A stretch of 64,000 bases of DNA, taken from NCBI RefSeq assembly GCF_003324165.1, contig NW_025407832.1:661268-725267 (forward strand). Direction: 5' to 3'. This document shows, piece after piece, positions 1-10,822 of the stretch. The notes beneath the pieces were generated by a model, which did not search any database, was not told where the DNA came from, and saw only the letters and a program-made list of their open reading frames with translations. Every line of letters begins with the position of its first letter. Positions within the stretch are counted from its first letter, which is position 1. The translations under genes were made by a program, and so were the position numbers. The DNA is from Naegleria lovaniensis. Taxonomy: Eukaryota > Heterolobosea > Eutetramitea > Acrasida > Naegleriidae.

Positions 1-239
1 TCAACGAGCCGGATGAAGTGAAGCACAATATTCCCTTACTTCGTTCGAAGAACGTCCAGGTCATTGGATTTTGTGCCAATAACAAGAACGACGATGACAC
101 CTACTATACCGTATCACTGTCTCAAGAATGTACTGGCACAAAACTAGCCAAAGTGAAGTTCGAGCAATTTCAAAAAGAGCATGCCACAAAAACAGAATCG
201 TATACCAAACTGTTCCAAGAGAGGAAGGTGTTCTTGTAA
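1..239 (+). CDS. GT32/OCH1-like glycosyltransferase, C-terminal fragment cut by window edge
   Basis: An open frame from base 3 to a TAA at 237-239 encodes about 78 residues. They match the C-terminal ends of the two complete glycosyltransferases at 3831-4874 and 5009-5998: all three have an NEP(D/E)EV.HN segment, and the 5009-5998 protein also shares the 'VQ.IG(F/Y)C' stretch, an acidic run followed by YYT, and the ending 'KLF.E(R/K).VFL'. It is therefore a paralogue whose catalytic part lies upstream of the window. It is on the + strand, whereas the other two are on the minus strand, so the family is locally dispersed rather than a simple head-to-tail tandem. Function as a Golgi sugar transferase is inferred from the paralogues. 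I am confident of family membership; the start is outside the window. Confidence 0.8.
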   Translation, partial: NEPDEVKHNIPLLRSKNVQVIGFCANNKNDDDTYYTVSLSQECTGTKLAKVKFEQFQKEHATKTESYTKLFQERKVFL

Positions 240-408
240 CACGCAATTTTCAATGTTGTGATCTTTACAACCATGACTAGCAATAATATGACTAGTAATA
301 GCTTGTTTCTTATGTCCACACAATGAATAGACAAGAATGAGGATATGAAAGGGACTTCAGATTCGATTAAGGAATGGCGCTCAATAATTTATTCGAACAG
401 GTGTGGCC

Positions 409-3400
409 TTACAAAATTGTACATGCGTCAGCATTTCCTTGGTACTTGTTTACAATATTGTACTTGTTGAGGATGACGTTCTTTCCACCGACCCAAGTTT
501 CGTACTCGGTTTGTGATGACAAGCTTTGCTCAGTTCCATCTTGTTTTGCTTCTCTTTCTGAGGATTCATAAAATCTACCAAGCATGTACTCATTAGTTCC
601 TTTTTCAAAATAAATAAAATAGGACTCGTCGAAGAAGATTTCTTTCTGTGTGAAAATTTGTTCGTTGCACGAAGAAAGAGTTGGTAGAGCAAGCACTCGA
701 ACCAATTTTCCAGCATCACGACCACAAATGCTCCAAATTCTAATCACAGATTCGTTGATACAAGCCGTAGCGACCATGCTTCCAGCTGCAATGATCTTGA
801 CACAAGATACTGGGCCAGGATGGAGTAAAGTCATGAGACAATTACCAGTGTGCAAACTCCATACTTTTACAGTCTTGTCTGCTGATCCTGAAACCAAAAC
901 ATTACATAAATCAATGAGCTCAGTATTTAGGGAAAGTGACGTGATGGTGGATTGATGAGTGTCGAGTGTATGCAACAATCTCCAGTTATTGACGGAGCTG
1001 GAATGGCTAACATCGTAAACATATATTGTTCTATCTACAGCACATGCAATAATTTGTTGGGTCAATTCCCAAAATTTGATTTCTTTGGAGTCAGTTGGTA
1101 ACTCTTTCAATTCAAATGTTTTTGTAAGTTTTTTCAGCGTAATGTCATAAATATGAACACAATATTGGACTGGAACACGAGCCATTTTCACTACGACCAT
1201 ACAAGTTTTGTTGCTCAATAATTTCACAGCAACAATGTAATCTTTAGAATATGTGACTTCCAAAAAAACTTCATCCTTTAACAATTCTGTTCCTCCAATG
1301 ACAACAAGTGTTGAATTGATGTGATAATAACTAGATTCGGTATAAACAAAGCACAGCACTCCAAATTGATAGTCAAAAGGTGAATGAGAAAGATATGAAT
1401 ATGGGAAGTGCAAAATTTCCTTATTGAGGCTAATGGTGTCTTTTTTGGTTTGCAATTGTTGACGAGCAAGTACAGGCAATCTATCCTTATAATACAAATA
1501 TCCTCTAACGAGAATTCCATCAACTTCTGTCCATCCTGAAGGAGATTTTCTTAAATCAAAATCAATTCGAATTCGATTCGTGGCATAGTCTCGAGTGAAA
1601 AGTTTTGGAGCAAAAACTCTGGCACGCTCCATCATTCGACAGTTGGTGTCATAGGGCTTTCCAAGCCATACAGTGTCCCAACACTGGTTCGTTCGGTCCC
1701 AGAGCGATATTTTGAAAACTCCTCCTGGACAAAATGTTTCGAAAATTCTAATTTCAGTAATGTGCATGTCTTCTTCAATCTCAAACTCTAAAAATTCTAA
1801 CGAGCCAAATCCAAATGAACGATTGGAAGGGGACCAAGCAGTTCCGAACGATCCATATTTTGGATATGTGTTCACAACACCCATAAGATTTAAAACAGAG
1901 AAGGGTGGATAGTCAGCACGTGAGTGAGCTGTTGACAAATTGTTGTCAGCAGTTGTGGCTGCTGCTCCGCTTTCAGATCTTGTTGATAGGTTATAAAAAT
2001 GTTTTCAACATTATGAACGGATTAAAAAAATTATATAAATAAATTGTCATATGATTTTGATTGGAGTTCATTCATTGATATCATAAATTAGTAATTCTCT
2101 TTAACATTCACAAACAAACTTACCTATTTCTAGAAATATATTCACTACTACAGTTAATGACACGTGCAACCCATTGTTCATAAATAAAATCATCTGTTTC
2201 AGAAAGTAGAGTCTCATGAAGCTCCCTCATAGACGATATTGGAAGATCATCCTCAAACATGTTATTCAAAATTTGTTTTCTCTGGCCTGTAAGTCTATTT
2301 GCAACATGTGAATCTTTGGCACTATAGAGAGAATATGTGAGTAAATCATATGAAAAGTGATGTTTGAATGGCTTGGTAGTGTGTCTAAAGTTTTTACGAG
2401 TATTAAGGATTACTCTTCCGTCCAATAAGCGAACATCCATAAGATGAAAACCATTACTCTTCCAGTCTCCAGTATTGGTTGATGAATAATTCATAATTCC
2501 TCCAAATTCATCAACAAGTCGTTCTCGTTCCTTTTCAAGTTTTTCTTTTTCTTTGCGCACCTCTTCTTCGTCGCTGACATAAACAGTACGTTTTCCTAGA
2601 GTAGGTCTTACTGATGTGTTTAAAATGGTGACCTTGGTTGATTCTGTGTCGTCCAAAGGTGATTGATCTAACTTTTGTGATGAAGCAGATGAAATATTGT
2701 CATTGTTTGAATTGTCAATGTCGATCCAACCTTTACCCTTGATAGCTTCCTTCAAGCTGGAAGAGCTCAACGTTAAAATTTTGAGATCTGGTTGTGTGTA
2801 AACTTTCATGAGATGTACTTGTCCGTTGCGATACAATCGCTGCATTTGCTCACGATATTTGACAGCATTCCTCCAATTACATCGTGGTCGTTTGTAATAT
2901 TCTCGTTCCTCTTTTTGAATAAGCGTAGGTGACAAGATACAAGTAGTAGTACTACTTCCATCATTATTACTCAAGGGTGATCCCTGTGGTTGTTCCAAAT
3001 TATTATTGTTTGGCATTACAGGTGGCAACAAGGTAGAAAATGAAGAAAAGGAAAGAGTGGGAGTGAGCGGATGCACCATGGATGATGAAGAGGGAGATGA
3101 AGAGAGTGGAGGATTGTTGGGTTGTACTCCCGAAGAGCCATTCTCAAAATTACCAGTCATACGAGGAGAGAGTGGAAGTAGTGTTGGCGAAGAACCTGTT
3201 CCCAGTAACGGAGGAGTTCCCGTTGCCATATTCTTGCTGTTGTTATTGGTCGTAGTAGTATTCTGAGTGCTTCCAATAGGTGTGGTTGGAGTGGCTGTTG
3301 TACCCACAGCTTGGGGTTGGTTGGTACTTGCTGATTGTTGTTGTTGTTGTTGGGCACTCAAAGGGGGTACTATCACTCGATTGTAGTCATGATAAAAAGT

Positions 3401-3724
3401 AGTGTAGGGATCATACTTGTTGATAAAGTACTCTAAGAATTTACTCTCATCCGTAGCAACATTTTGAAAGATATGACTCGCTTTGCAACAACTTTCAATA
3501 TCAATTCCGTCCATAAACGAGAAAATTAAAAAGATGATGGATTCATTGAGTGGGAGTTTTCGTTTGTTTCTGGTTCGGATGGATATCAGCCGTTGTTTTT
3601 GTTTTTTGGTGTAGATGGGATTGATGAGATGAGCAGGTTGTTGTGGTAGTTGTTGTTGGAATGTTGTGTTGCTACTTGGTTGGGAAGTACTGCCGGTGGA
3701 TGGTGTTGTTGCGGCTTGAGACAT
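409..3724 (-). CDS. F-box protein with FBXL4-like F5/8-type domain, WD40 repeats and C-terminal CaaX box (two exons)
   Basis: I join 3724..2124 and 1978..409 on the minus strand. The first open frame ends in a TAA that lies inside a GTAAGT donor (intron 2123..1979, 145 bases, acceptor ending AACAAG). Two leftover bases plus one restore an Arg codon, and the second exon has no ATG of its own. The protein is about 1056 residues. An F-box lies at about 56-105 (LPLNES..., then ESCCKASHIF). A Gln/Ser/Thr/Asn-rich linker follows. At about 565-697 there is a domain like the one in FBXL4 (F5/8 type C-like: 'IRIFETFCPG', then 'WTEVDGILVRG'). WD40 repeats follow, clearest at about 865-960 ('VSGSADKTVKVWSLHTG'). 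The last four residues are CTIL, a CaaX box with Leu. Family knowledge suggests an SCF ubiquitin-ligase substrate adaptor, possibly prenylated and membrane-bound. ATG 3724 is preferred over an upstream TTG because of the preceding A-rich run. An EST across the intron would settle the join. Confidence 0.72.
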
Positions 3725-3830
3725 TTTTTGTGTTCTGATTTTCGACTTTGGTTTTGACAAGTTTCGAAATAAGTTTCATGCGAAACTTGAGTAACCACTG
3801 AACGACCGAAAACACAACATGTTGTTGAGA

Positions 3831-4874
3831 TTAATTCTTGTACACTTTCTTTAGTCGATATAGTGTTGTGAACGGTAACCCTCCTTGAGGTCGATCATTG
3901 AAATAGCCTTCATATCGAAATTGAGCTACCTTGTCTCCCTTGCAAATAGTAATGTTCTCTGGGAAGGGAATAGTGGTGAAAAATTGATCGACATTCCTTG
4001 TGGATGTCTTGCAAAATCCAAGAAATTGAAAGTTCAATTGTTGTGCTAAGGCAAGGTTATGTGGGACCTCTTCGGGTTCATTCATAAATCTGTTGAATGC
4101 CTTGCCCATCAAGACAGAACCGGTCACTGCGAACACTGAGAGTATCCAATTTCTTTTCTCTAACCTTCTGGGCACACTTGGATAGTATTTGTTTTTAACG
4201 TTGTAGATAATCAAGTCCATAGCAATGCGTAGTAAAGGGTGACGAGGAACACTCCCAATTAATGCCACATTTAATCCAAACAAGGGCTGTGCAAGCTCAA
4301 CAGGTATTACAAAGGTTGCATTGGCATGAACCCATTGGTCGAACGGTTCCATCAAAATCAAGTCTGCGTCTGCATAAAAACCACCATAGAGCCACAACAC
4401 GGCATATCTCCAAAAATCCATCTTAAAGGCTGCTGGCATTAAATTCTCAAAGGCAAAGACTTCATCCGAATCTGCTCCAAAGTAATCCGTTAATATTCGT
4501 AGGGCAGCCTTATTTCCATAATATCGATGTTCATAGTTTCTATTCAAGTTTTTCATTGTTTGCATGGCCTTCCTCATTTCCGTAGCTAGCTCTTCCTCGC
4601 TTTCTGGTTTAAAGGTTTGATGAATAATTTTGGGAATGGAATTGAAATTCAAAAACGGAATTAATCCATCTCCACAATCCAGTAACACATCTTCTTCGTC
4701 TTGAGGAAAGAGTTGGAAATTGACATGCCCTATCGGAATTGTTATTATTATTGAGATGTACAAAATGGTATATATGGAGAAGGCTATCACAAGGCCAAAC
4801 GTTCCGGCCCTAATGACTTTCCTTTTCGTCGTCATGAAACACATGCTCAAAAGTTGCAAGGGGAAGAATGGCAT
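3831..4874 (-). CDS. GT32/OCH1-like glycosyltransferase, type II membrane protein
   Basis: A 347-residue protein with an ATG at 4874. A single hydrophobic segment at residues 23-49 acts as a signal anchor, giving type II (Golgi-like) topology. The catalytic region has the family marks of GT32 sugar transferases (yeast OCH1, inositol-phosphoceramide mannosyltransferases): IPKIIHQ at 80-86 and DFWRYA.LWLYGGFYADAD around 153-171, with the metal- and nucleotide-sugar-binding DxD at D169-D171. Known family members transfer mannose or related sugars to N-glycans or sphingolipids; the acceptor here cannot be told from sequence. It is closely related to the next gene upstream (5009-5998, same strand, about 130 bases apart) and to the fragment at the window start, so this is a locally amplified family. 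Confidence 0.85.
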   Translation of the reverse strand: MPFFPLQLLSMCFMTTKRKVIRAGTFGLVIAFSIYTILYISIIITIPIGHVNFQLFPQDEEDVLLDCGDGLIPFLNFNSIPKIIHQTFKPESEEELATEMRKAMQTMKNLNRNYEHRYYGNKAALRILTDYFGADSDEVFAFENLMPAAFKMDFWRYAVLWLYGGFYADADLILMEPFDQWVHANATFVIPVELAQPLFGLNVALIGSVPRHPLLRIAMDLIIYNVKNKYYPSVPRRLEKRNWILSVFAVTGSVLMGKAFNRFMNEPEEVPHNLALAQQLNFQFLGFCKTSTRNVDQFFTTIPFPENITICKGDKVAQFRYEGYFNDRPQGGLPFTTLYRLKKVYKN

Positions 4875-5008
4875 GATAATTTTTTTGGTGTTGCATTGGG
4901 CAAGGCTTTCTCATGTAAAGTCATTCTTTGGGTCATCAAGAAACAACAGAATGCTGGTAAAACCTCTGTATAATGTTTAAGGATAAAAACATATTTGAAC
5001 CTGTTGTC

Positions 5009-5998
5009 TCACTCCAGAAAAACCCTCTTTTCAACAAATAATCTACCGTAGGATCGTTGTGTCGACGATGATTTGTGTTCTTCAACGAAATCTGGATATT
5101 TCACTTGGGCTAGTTTGGTGAAATTTGTTCCATCGCATGCTTCAAATGAGTTGGTGTAATATGCTTGTTCTTCATTGTTATCCTGTAAACAATATCCAAT
5201 GAGCTGAACGTGCTGTGATAGAAGTTTGGGAATGTTGTGAGGAACCTCCTCTGGTTCGTTAACGAAGCGATTGATGACCTTTCCCAACAGAATGGGTCCA
5301 CTCACAGCAAGGTCCATGTGTCCTGTCTGAACTATTTTGTGTGGAACACTGGGATAAAACTTGTTCTTGACATTGTAAATAACCATATCCATGGCAATTC
5401 GTAAAATTGGATGTTTTGGAACACTTCCAATGAAACCATTGTGAAATCCAAAACCAATCTTTTCCAAAGGAATGACAAAAGTTGAATTTGGTGAAATCCA
5501 TTTCTCAAATGGTTCCAACAACATCATGTCTGCATCAGCATAAAATCCTCCAAATAACCACAACATGGCATATCTCCAAAAATCAATTTTGAATGCTCCT
5601 GGAATTAAATTTCTGAATGCAAACACTTCATCTGAATCATTTCCAAAATTGTCAATTAGAATTTGCAATGCTTCATAATCACCAAAATATTTGTGAGTAT
5701 AATTTGCGTTTAAGGTTTTGAAAGAGTTCATTGCTTTTCTCATGGCCGTCGGCAACAAATCCTCTGACGAAGGAATATATGTCTGATAAATGATCTTTGG
5801 AATTTCCGAATGATTCTTTTTTAATGCTGCGGATTCACCACACCGAACAATACGAGTCCGTATCAGTCGTTTGACATGCTCAGTTATTGGAGCTCGATGA
5901 TTCCTTAATGAAAGTCGATACCAAGAGAACCATAGGATGGACGTTGAAAATAAGCACACAACCACCAAAGAGGCCCACAAAATTTGTCGTGTCGACAT
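5009..5998 (-). CDS. GT32/OCH1-like glycosyltransferase, type II membrane protein
   Basis: A 329-residue protein with an ATG at 5998, preceded by an A-run. The N-terminal signal anchor is at about 6-26. The GT32 core is present: IPKIIYQ at 66-72, DFWRYAMLWLFGGFYADAD ending at 157, with the DxD at D155-D157, then GSVPKHPILRIAMD as in the neighbour. It shares most catalytic-region sequence and the C-terminal 'NEPEEVPHN' motif with the 3831-4874 gene, so the two are tandem duplicates. It is likely Golgi-resident; the donor and acceptor sugars are not determined. No frame damage is seen. Confidence 0.86.
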   Translation of the reverse strand: MSTRQILWASLVVVCLFSTSILWFSWYRLSLRNHRAPITEHVKRLIRTRIVRCGESAALKKNHSEIPKIIYQTYIPSSEDLLPTAMRKAMNSFKTLNANYTHKYFGDYEALQILIDNFGNDSDEVFAFRNLIPGAFKIDFWRYAMLWLFGGFYADADMMLLEPFEKWISPNSTFVIPLEKIGFGFHNGFIGSVPKHPILRIAMDMVIYNVKNKFYPSVPHKIVQTGHMDLAVSGPILLGKVINRFVNEPEEVPHNIPKLLSQHVQLIGYCLQDNNEEQAYYTNSFEACDGTNFTKLAQVKYPDFVEEHKSSSTQRSYGRLFVEKRVFLE

Positions 5999-6084
5999 TT
6001 TTTTTTAAGGAACGACAACAATAAGCCTTTGAGCTCAGGAACGTTCTTTCGGAATATTTACATGTTGAACGAGATGTTCAGGAT

Positions 6085-6850
6085 TTAGTGAGCCTTTTCT
6101 TCCTTCGTCGTGTTGGATAGAAATGCAGTTCGTTCTGCTATTTGAGGATCTCCAATAGCAGATTCTTCATCGTCATCGTCATCTTGAACATCTCGTGATG
6201 GAAGAGCTGAACTTGTTGTTGATGATGAAGTGAGAGAATTCGAGGTTCGACTACTGCTCGATGAGGAGCGATTCATGGATGGTAAATTAATTTCTCGTTG
6301 TTCTCTCCAATAACATGAAAACTCTCCCACTAAAGTCATGATAATACTGTGCAAAATCACACACACATACCACTCCCAATACACTGGGAATGCCTTGTAA
6401 ATGATGCATAATAAGAGATGAATGACGTGAAAAGTGATGGTGAAATCCATGCACTTTTTGCTTCTCCTCACAATCATGAATAAAAGAAAACCTCTGCATG
6501 AAACAATTTGTCGTTTCAATTTTTAAAAAACACAAATGTTTCAATTTTCATGTTTACGCGTGATTCAACCGATCGTGATGATGCAAAGTTATTCAAAATT
6601 CATAATAATATACAAACCCAATAAAACCGTCCAACAACCAAATTACAATATTAATCCATCCAAACAAACTGAACACTGAAATAGCCTTATATGAAAACAA
6701 CTGCTCCAATGTTGGTACAAAGCCGAAAGGCAAACAAAACGCTACACATAACAAAATTAAAAGAAAATAATTAACGGATTGAATCAAAACAATCTGCAAA
6801 ATAATTAACCAAGCATCGGTTATCGATCTACCCAATGAAACCTGAAACAT
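6085..6850 (-). CDS. SYS1: SYS1-like Golgi membrane protein (two exons)
   Basis: I join 6850..6618 and 6493..6085 (intron 6617..6494, 124 bases, GTTTGT donor and ATGCAG acceptor). GG plus A gives a Gly codon and the frame continues. The 213-residue product starts MFQVSLGRSITDAW and has four hydrophobic segments. The ILQIVLIQSVNYF segment and the post-intron RRSKKCMDFTITFHVIHLL segment match the SYS1 family in order and spacing. SYS1 is a polytopic trans-Golgi protein that, in yeast and animals, recruits the Arf-like GTPase ARFRP1/Arl3 for Golgi trafficking. The C-terminal 70 residues are a Ser/Thr/Asp-rich cytosolic tail not typical of short animal homologues. An upstream TTG is open in frame, but ATG 6850 gives the family-like N-terminus. 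Confidence 0.8.
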
Positions 6851-7135
6851 TTTCTGATAGTGATGATGAAAATTTTCATAATTATTCAAACCGATGATGA
6901 TAGGATCATCCAATCAAGCACTCGAATATTCCGAATGAATGAATTCTGATGTTAGAAGTGGTAGTAGCGAATTTATAATTCTTCTCTACCTTCCGATATG
7001 TTGTTCTGTTGATGGTTATAAATATTTTCAATTTCAAGCACTGCTGATGCTTATAATTGAATTCAATTTTTTAAAAATAAAAATTGACTGTATTAAGAGG
7101 AATCATCACACCAAGTTGTTTGTCGAACCATGCAC

Positions 7136-8750
7136 CTAGTCTTTCATAGCGAGACATACCCGTTTCAGTGTCTCGTCCAAAGAATTATACATCTTCTTTA
7201 CAAATCTAAATGCATCATTGTCAGCACTGCCGCTGTCACTTGTTGCTGCTTGTAAACACAAGTCGCTAAAATATGAAATATATTTCAACGAATATTCATC
7301 AAATAAGCCACATCTCTTTTCGTAGAGTTGAACAAATAGTTTCATACAGAGTGGATTTGCTGCAAGAGCTTGTGAACGACATGAAGTTTCTTCATCATCT
7401 CTTTGTGCTTGCATCCATAAACGTCGATTTCTAAACTTGTCAAGTGGATACAGGTCTGACAAGTGTTGGAAAATTCGATCAGTCTTTTTCATAGATTGTC
7501 TATACTCTTCAATTAAGGTAAGAAGATGTAATTTTTCAGAGAGTGAGGCTGTGGAAGAGGAGCTCATTAAGCTTCGAAGTTTTCTTTGTAAATAATCTTC
7601 GTAGACTTTACGAGAATCCATAGGTTGACGAGAAATTCCAAATGTCTGTTGTGTTTTCTGCTGAGGAGTTGCTTGAGACGTCATCTTGATGGAATTATTT
7701 CCTTGGAAATTAATCAATGGTTCCTTCTCAATTACAAAATCTCCATATCGACACACTCTTGAAGTAGTGGTATCCTTTCTCACTTTTTCAAACTGAATTC
7801 CAACAGTTTCCACGCGAATGTCAGAAATGTCACTGTCATTCATCCAATTGATGGAATAACAGTCATTAAGGTAAGCTGCAAATTCATTACTATAATCACA
7901 GGCATAGGAGGATTCAAATGGAGTGGATGCTGTTTCTGCATAAATATTCAAACTAGACGATAAAATTTGATTGAACATGCTGCCACTTTCACATGCTTCA
8001 ACATAGAAAACTAATTGACTGTATCTCTTATTTTGATACATGAATTGAAGAGCTTCATATAAATCACTGGAGTGTAACAGTGAAAATCCAGGGAATGCTA
8101 AAACATTGGTAGCTCCATGGTCCTATTTCATTTCATCACAAAAAATTGATAAGAAGAGAATGAATTTTAAAAACATACCGAAAAGTAAATGAAAATCTTA
8201 TCGTTGGGTCCAGATTTAAGTGTCTTTCCACTTCCAACAGACATTGGTTCTCCTCTCAACACTGAAAGGAAATTCTGTGGTGTGACATCATTGCCACGAT
8301 AATCAATGGCTTCTTTTCCGATGTAGACATTGGTTCCGTTGTATTCATTAATTATTACTCCAGGATGAGGATTCTCCTTATTGTATGCAATGTCATCATA
8401 CATGAAGGTGATAATGTTGGATTTTGGAATTTTTCCCTTCTCTGTGACAATTTTGTAAGCATGACAAATCTATTTGGATGCATTTGCAAAACATTTCGGA
8501 AATGTTAAGACAATGACCATTATTGTTATGATTATTTAACAAAACTTACATCGGCTTGATGTCTATAATTGTAGTAACCATTGGAACCTGCTACAAGTAT
8601 CACCCAGTTTTCAGAGGGTCGTTCCAAATTCAATCTTGAAAGTAAGTTTAAAGATGCATGGGCAAGGACCATGCTGCTCCAAAGGTCCATCATCGCGATG
8701 ATGACGGTGCCGAGTACAACCACCAAGGTGGTCCATAGAGATTTCTTCAT
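7136..8750 (-). CDS. Legumain-like asparaginyl endopeptidase (C13), three exons, apparent one-base frameshift in exon 3
   Basis: Exons are 8750..8550, 8469..8179 and 8123..7136 (introns 8549..8470 with GTAAGT and 8178..8124 with GTATGT; both phase 0). The N-terminal 31 residues form a signal sequence. Legumain marks occur in order: [39 protein letters not shown], then the catalytic SDHGA (His about 166) and EACESGSM (catalytic Cys about 208). The remaining sequence corresponds to the C-terminal prodomain. Between DHGATNV and LAFPG the frame slips by one base at a run of five A on the + strand (8100-8104, TTTTT in the gene); with four the family sequence is continuous, with five a stop follows soon. 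This is either an assembly error or real inactivation. Legumains act in acidic endolysosomes, cleaving after Asn. Confidence 0.82.
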
Positions 8751-9128
8751 CGTTTGATCAACTATTAATCGTTTGGTTATGTTACGAGAATATATTTACA
8801 AATATCACTGCAAGATATAATTGTCAATGCACTATGCTTGCTTGAATGTGACGACAATTTGTTGTTGTATTTGAATGTATTTGAAAAATCAGAGTGGCTG
8901 AATTTTCTCAATGTAACCTCAGCATCAATCACAACCAATTCTAAAAATGTATTGTCTTGCTGATCTAATTGTGGTATTATTCCATTTGCGGACGAATTAG
9001 AATGTCAACAGTGAGAATTTGAAAAAGGGTCATCTAATACTCTGTCCAATCGGTAAGTTCATATTATGGTCGCGAAGGATCCCAATAGAGTCTATTCATC
9101 AAGCTCCAATACAAAATTTCTCTTATTA
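8751..9128. other. Intergenic, no gene seen
   Basis: 378 bases between the start of the legumain-like gene and the end of the WDR5-like gene. AT-rich; I see no open frame of note, RNA gene or repeat. It should hold the legumain promoter. Confidence 0.5.
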
Positions 9129-10625
9129 TTAGAATGTTTTTCCTGGAACCAACGCTTCTCTCCACAAAATCAGTCGTGGTTCATTGGTACAAGCGACTAC
9201 AAAGTTTGCATTGGCAATGGTTGAGATATCAAGAGATATGACAGGGAACGGGTGGCCATGATCATCTGAGGTGTCCATCTCAGTTCTAGATAAATTACCT
9301 TCTTGTAGTTGTGAATTCTGATGGTCATTGTTGTTTGTGGTCTGAGTGCTTAATGCATTACTGCTTGTATCATGCCCAGTGTTGCAATTTAGCTTGGTGA
9401 CAATATTTCCAGACTGAATGTCCCAAATATATACAAACCCATCCTCACTACAGGAAACTACAAGGTTCAGTTTTGGATGAAACGTAATGTTGGAAGAAAA
9501 TCGATCATTCACATGACCTCGAAATGTACGAATGTTTTTTGCTATGGGATCCGGCCGTAATTGCCATAGTCTTAACGCTGCTTGTGGATATTCATGAGTC
9601 GACATGCAACTGATGAGTAAGTAATTTCCAAAAGGTGACAATTTGGCACAGGACAATGGAGGAGGCGCCTGAGTATCTACAAGTATAGTTTTTAAACATT
9701 GACCTGTCGTGGTATCCCACACACGACAAAATCCATCATAACTAGAAGTAATTAAAAGCGACCCATCTCTAGAAAAACTCACAGAAGAAACAGGATCTGA
9801 ATGAGCTGGCAACGTTCTTAAACAATTTCCTGTCCTTACATCCCACATACGAACGGTCTCATCAAAACTTCCACTAGCAATAACATTTCCACGTGGGCTA
9901 AAAGCCACGCAGTAAGCAAATTGATTATGACCTTGAAGCGTTTTCAATAATTCGCCGTCCTCTGCTGACCAAATTCTAATTGTTTTGTCATCGCTCGCAG
10001 AGCACAAATATTGAGAATCTGGACTCCAACACACGTCATTGACCCCTAGTAAATGACCAGAGCATGTCGTTCGTTTGCTTAGACTCAATTCTTGATTGTT
10101 TCCAGAAATTGAAGAAGATCCATTATTTGTGTCAGATGTATTTCGATCTTGCATTTGATTTGTTTCCTCTCCGTTTCCTTGTGGAAGGTTTTCTATTAAA
10201 TTCCAAATCGTTATGGTACCATCGGCAGATGCCACTGCCAACGAGGAACCATCGGGAGAAAATTTAACACAGCTTATCGGCTTGGAGTGAAACTCAGCAA
10301 TCATGCTCGGAGAAAATTCATAAATTAATGTATATTCTGGTAGAATGGGTGCTATATTTTTCTTCTTGGTTTTACCACTACTAGTAGTAGTCGTAATTGA
10401 TTTTTGTTTCATGGCAACAACCTCTCGTATTGATGATGACGATGAGGCTCCTCGTTCCGTTTGTTCCATCTTCTCCGAGCTCCAATCATTTTCATCATCA
10501 TCCGTAATCACCTTTGATCTTCTATTTGGTAATGGTGGCGATGAAGTTGCCGATAATGAAGAGGAGGAAGAATGGCTTCTCATCATGATGGATGGTTGAG
10601 TGAGGCTAGAAGAGCCTTTTTTCAT
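9129..10625 (-). CDS. WDR5: WDR5-like WD40 protein, COMPASS/MLL-type histone methyltransferase scaffold
   Basis: 498 residues from ATG 10625 (an upstream in-frame TTG is not needed). The first about 85 residues are Ser-rich and charged. The rest is a seven-bladed WD40 propeller very close to WDR5: 'KPISCVKFSPDGSSLAVASAD', 'SASDDKTIRIWS', 'SGSFDETVRMWDVRTGNCL', 'LPAHSDPVSSVSFSRDGSL', 'SSYDGFCRVWDTTTGQCLK', 'VSCSEDGFVYIWD'. The run LPAHSDPVS plus SSYDG.CR.WDT is diagnostic of WDR5 among WD40 proteins. WDR5 reads H3 tails and holds the SET1/MLL methyltransferase core together in the nucleus. Odd points are a Ser/Asn/Gln insert between blades 1 and 2 and another before the last blade. It is divergent to the S/T-P-rich gene at 10823, sharing a promoter of about 200 bases. 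Confidence 0.88.
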   Translation of the reverse strand: MKKGSSSLTQPSIMMRSHSSSSSLSATSSPPLPNRRSKVITDDDENDWSSEKMEQTERGASSSSSIREVVAMKQKSITTTTSSGKTKKKNIAPILPEYTLIYEFSPSMIAEFHSKPISCVKFSPDGSSLAVASADGTITIWNLIENLPQGNGEETNQMQDRNTSDTNNGSSSISGNNQELSLSKRTTCSGHLLGVNDVCWSPDSQYLCSASDDKTIRIWSAEDGELLKTLQGHNQFAYCVAFSPRGNVIASGSFDETVRMWDVRTGNCLRTLPAHSDPVSSVSFSRDGSLLITSSYDGFCRVWDTTTGQCLKTILVDTQAPPPLSCAKLSPFGNYLLISCMSTHEYPQAALRLWQLRPDPIAKNIRTFRGHVNDRFSSNITFHPKLNLVVSCSEDGFVYIWDIQSGNIVTKLNCNTGHDTSSNALSTQTTNNNDHQNSQLQEGNLSRTEMDTSDDHGHPFPVISLDISTIANANFVVACTNEPRLILWREALVPGKTF

Positions 10626-10756
10626 TTTTTTTGATATCAATGAATTGACAATTCACTCACGATTGTCAATGAATATGCTCTGTGATCATTGATACCAATC
10701 AAGAAGGGCAAAGATGAAGGCAATTCGAATCACACGACTCGAAGATGTTGACAGCC

Positions 10757-10769
10757 AATTTTGGCGCCA
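10757..10769 (+). promoter_or_regulatory. E2F-like site between WDR5 and KEN-box gene
   Basis: TTTTGGCGCC at 10759-10768 matches the E2F/DP consensus TTTSSCGC and is palindromic at its core. It lies about 55-65 bases before ATG 10823 and 135 bases from the WDR5 ATG. It is outside the coding region only if ATG 10823 rather than ATG 10745 is the true start. Confidence 0.4.
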
Positions 10770-10822
10770 TTTTCAAATTTTTAAACGTTGCACACTCAAA
10801 AAAAATTAAATTTTCACTTTAC

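Noticed and set aside
8095-8110. Programmed +1 frameshift in legumain
   Set aside because: Homopolymer site without any known stimulatory signal; sequence error or simple mutation is more likely.
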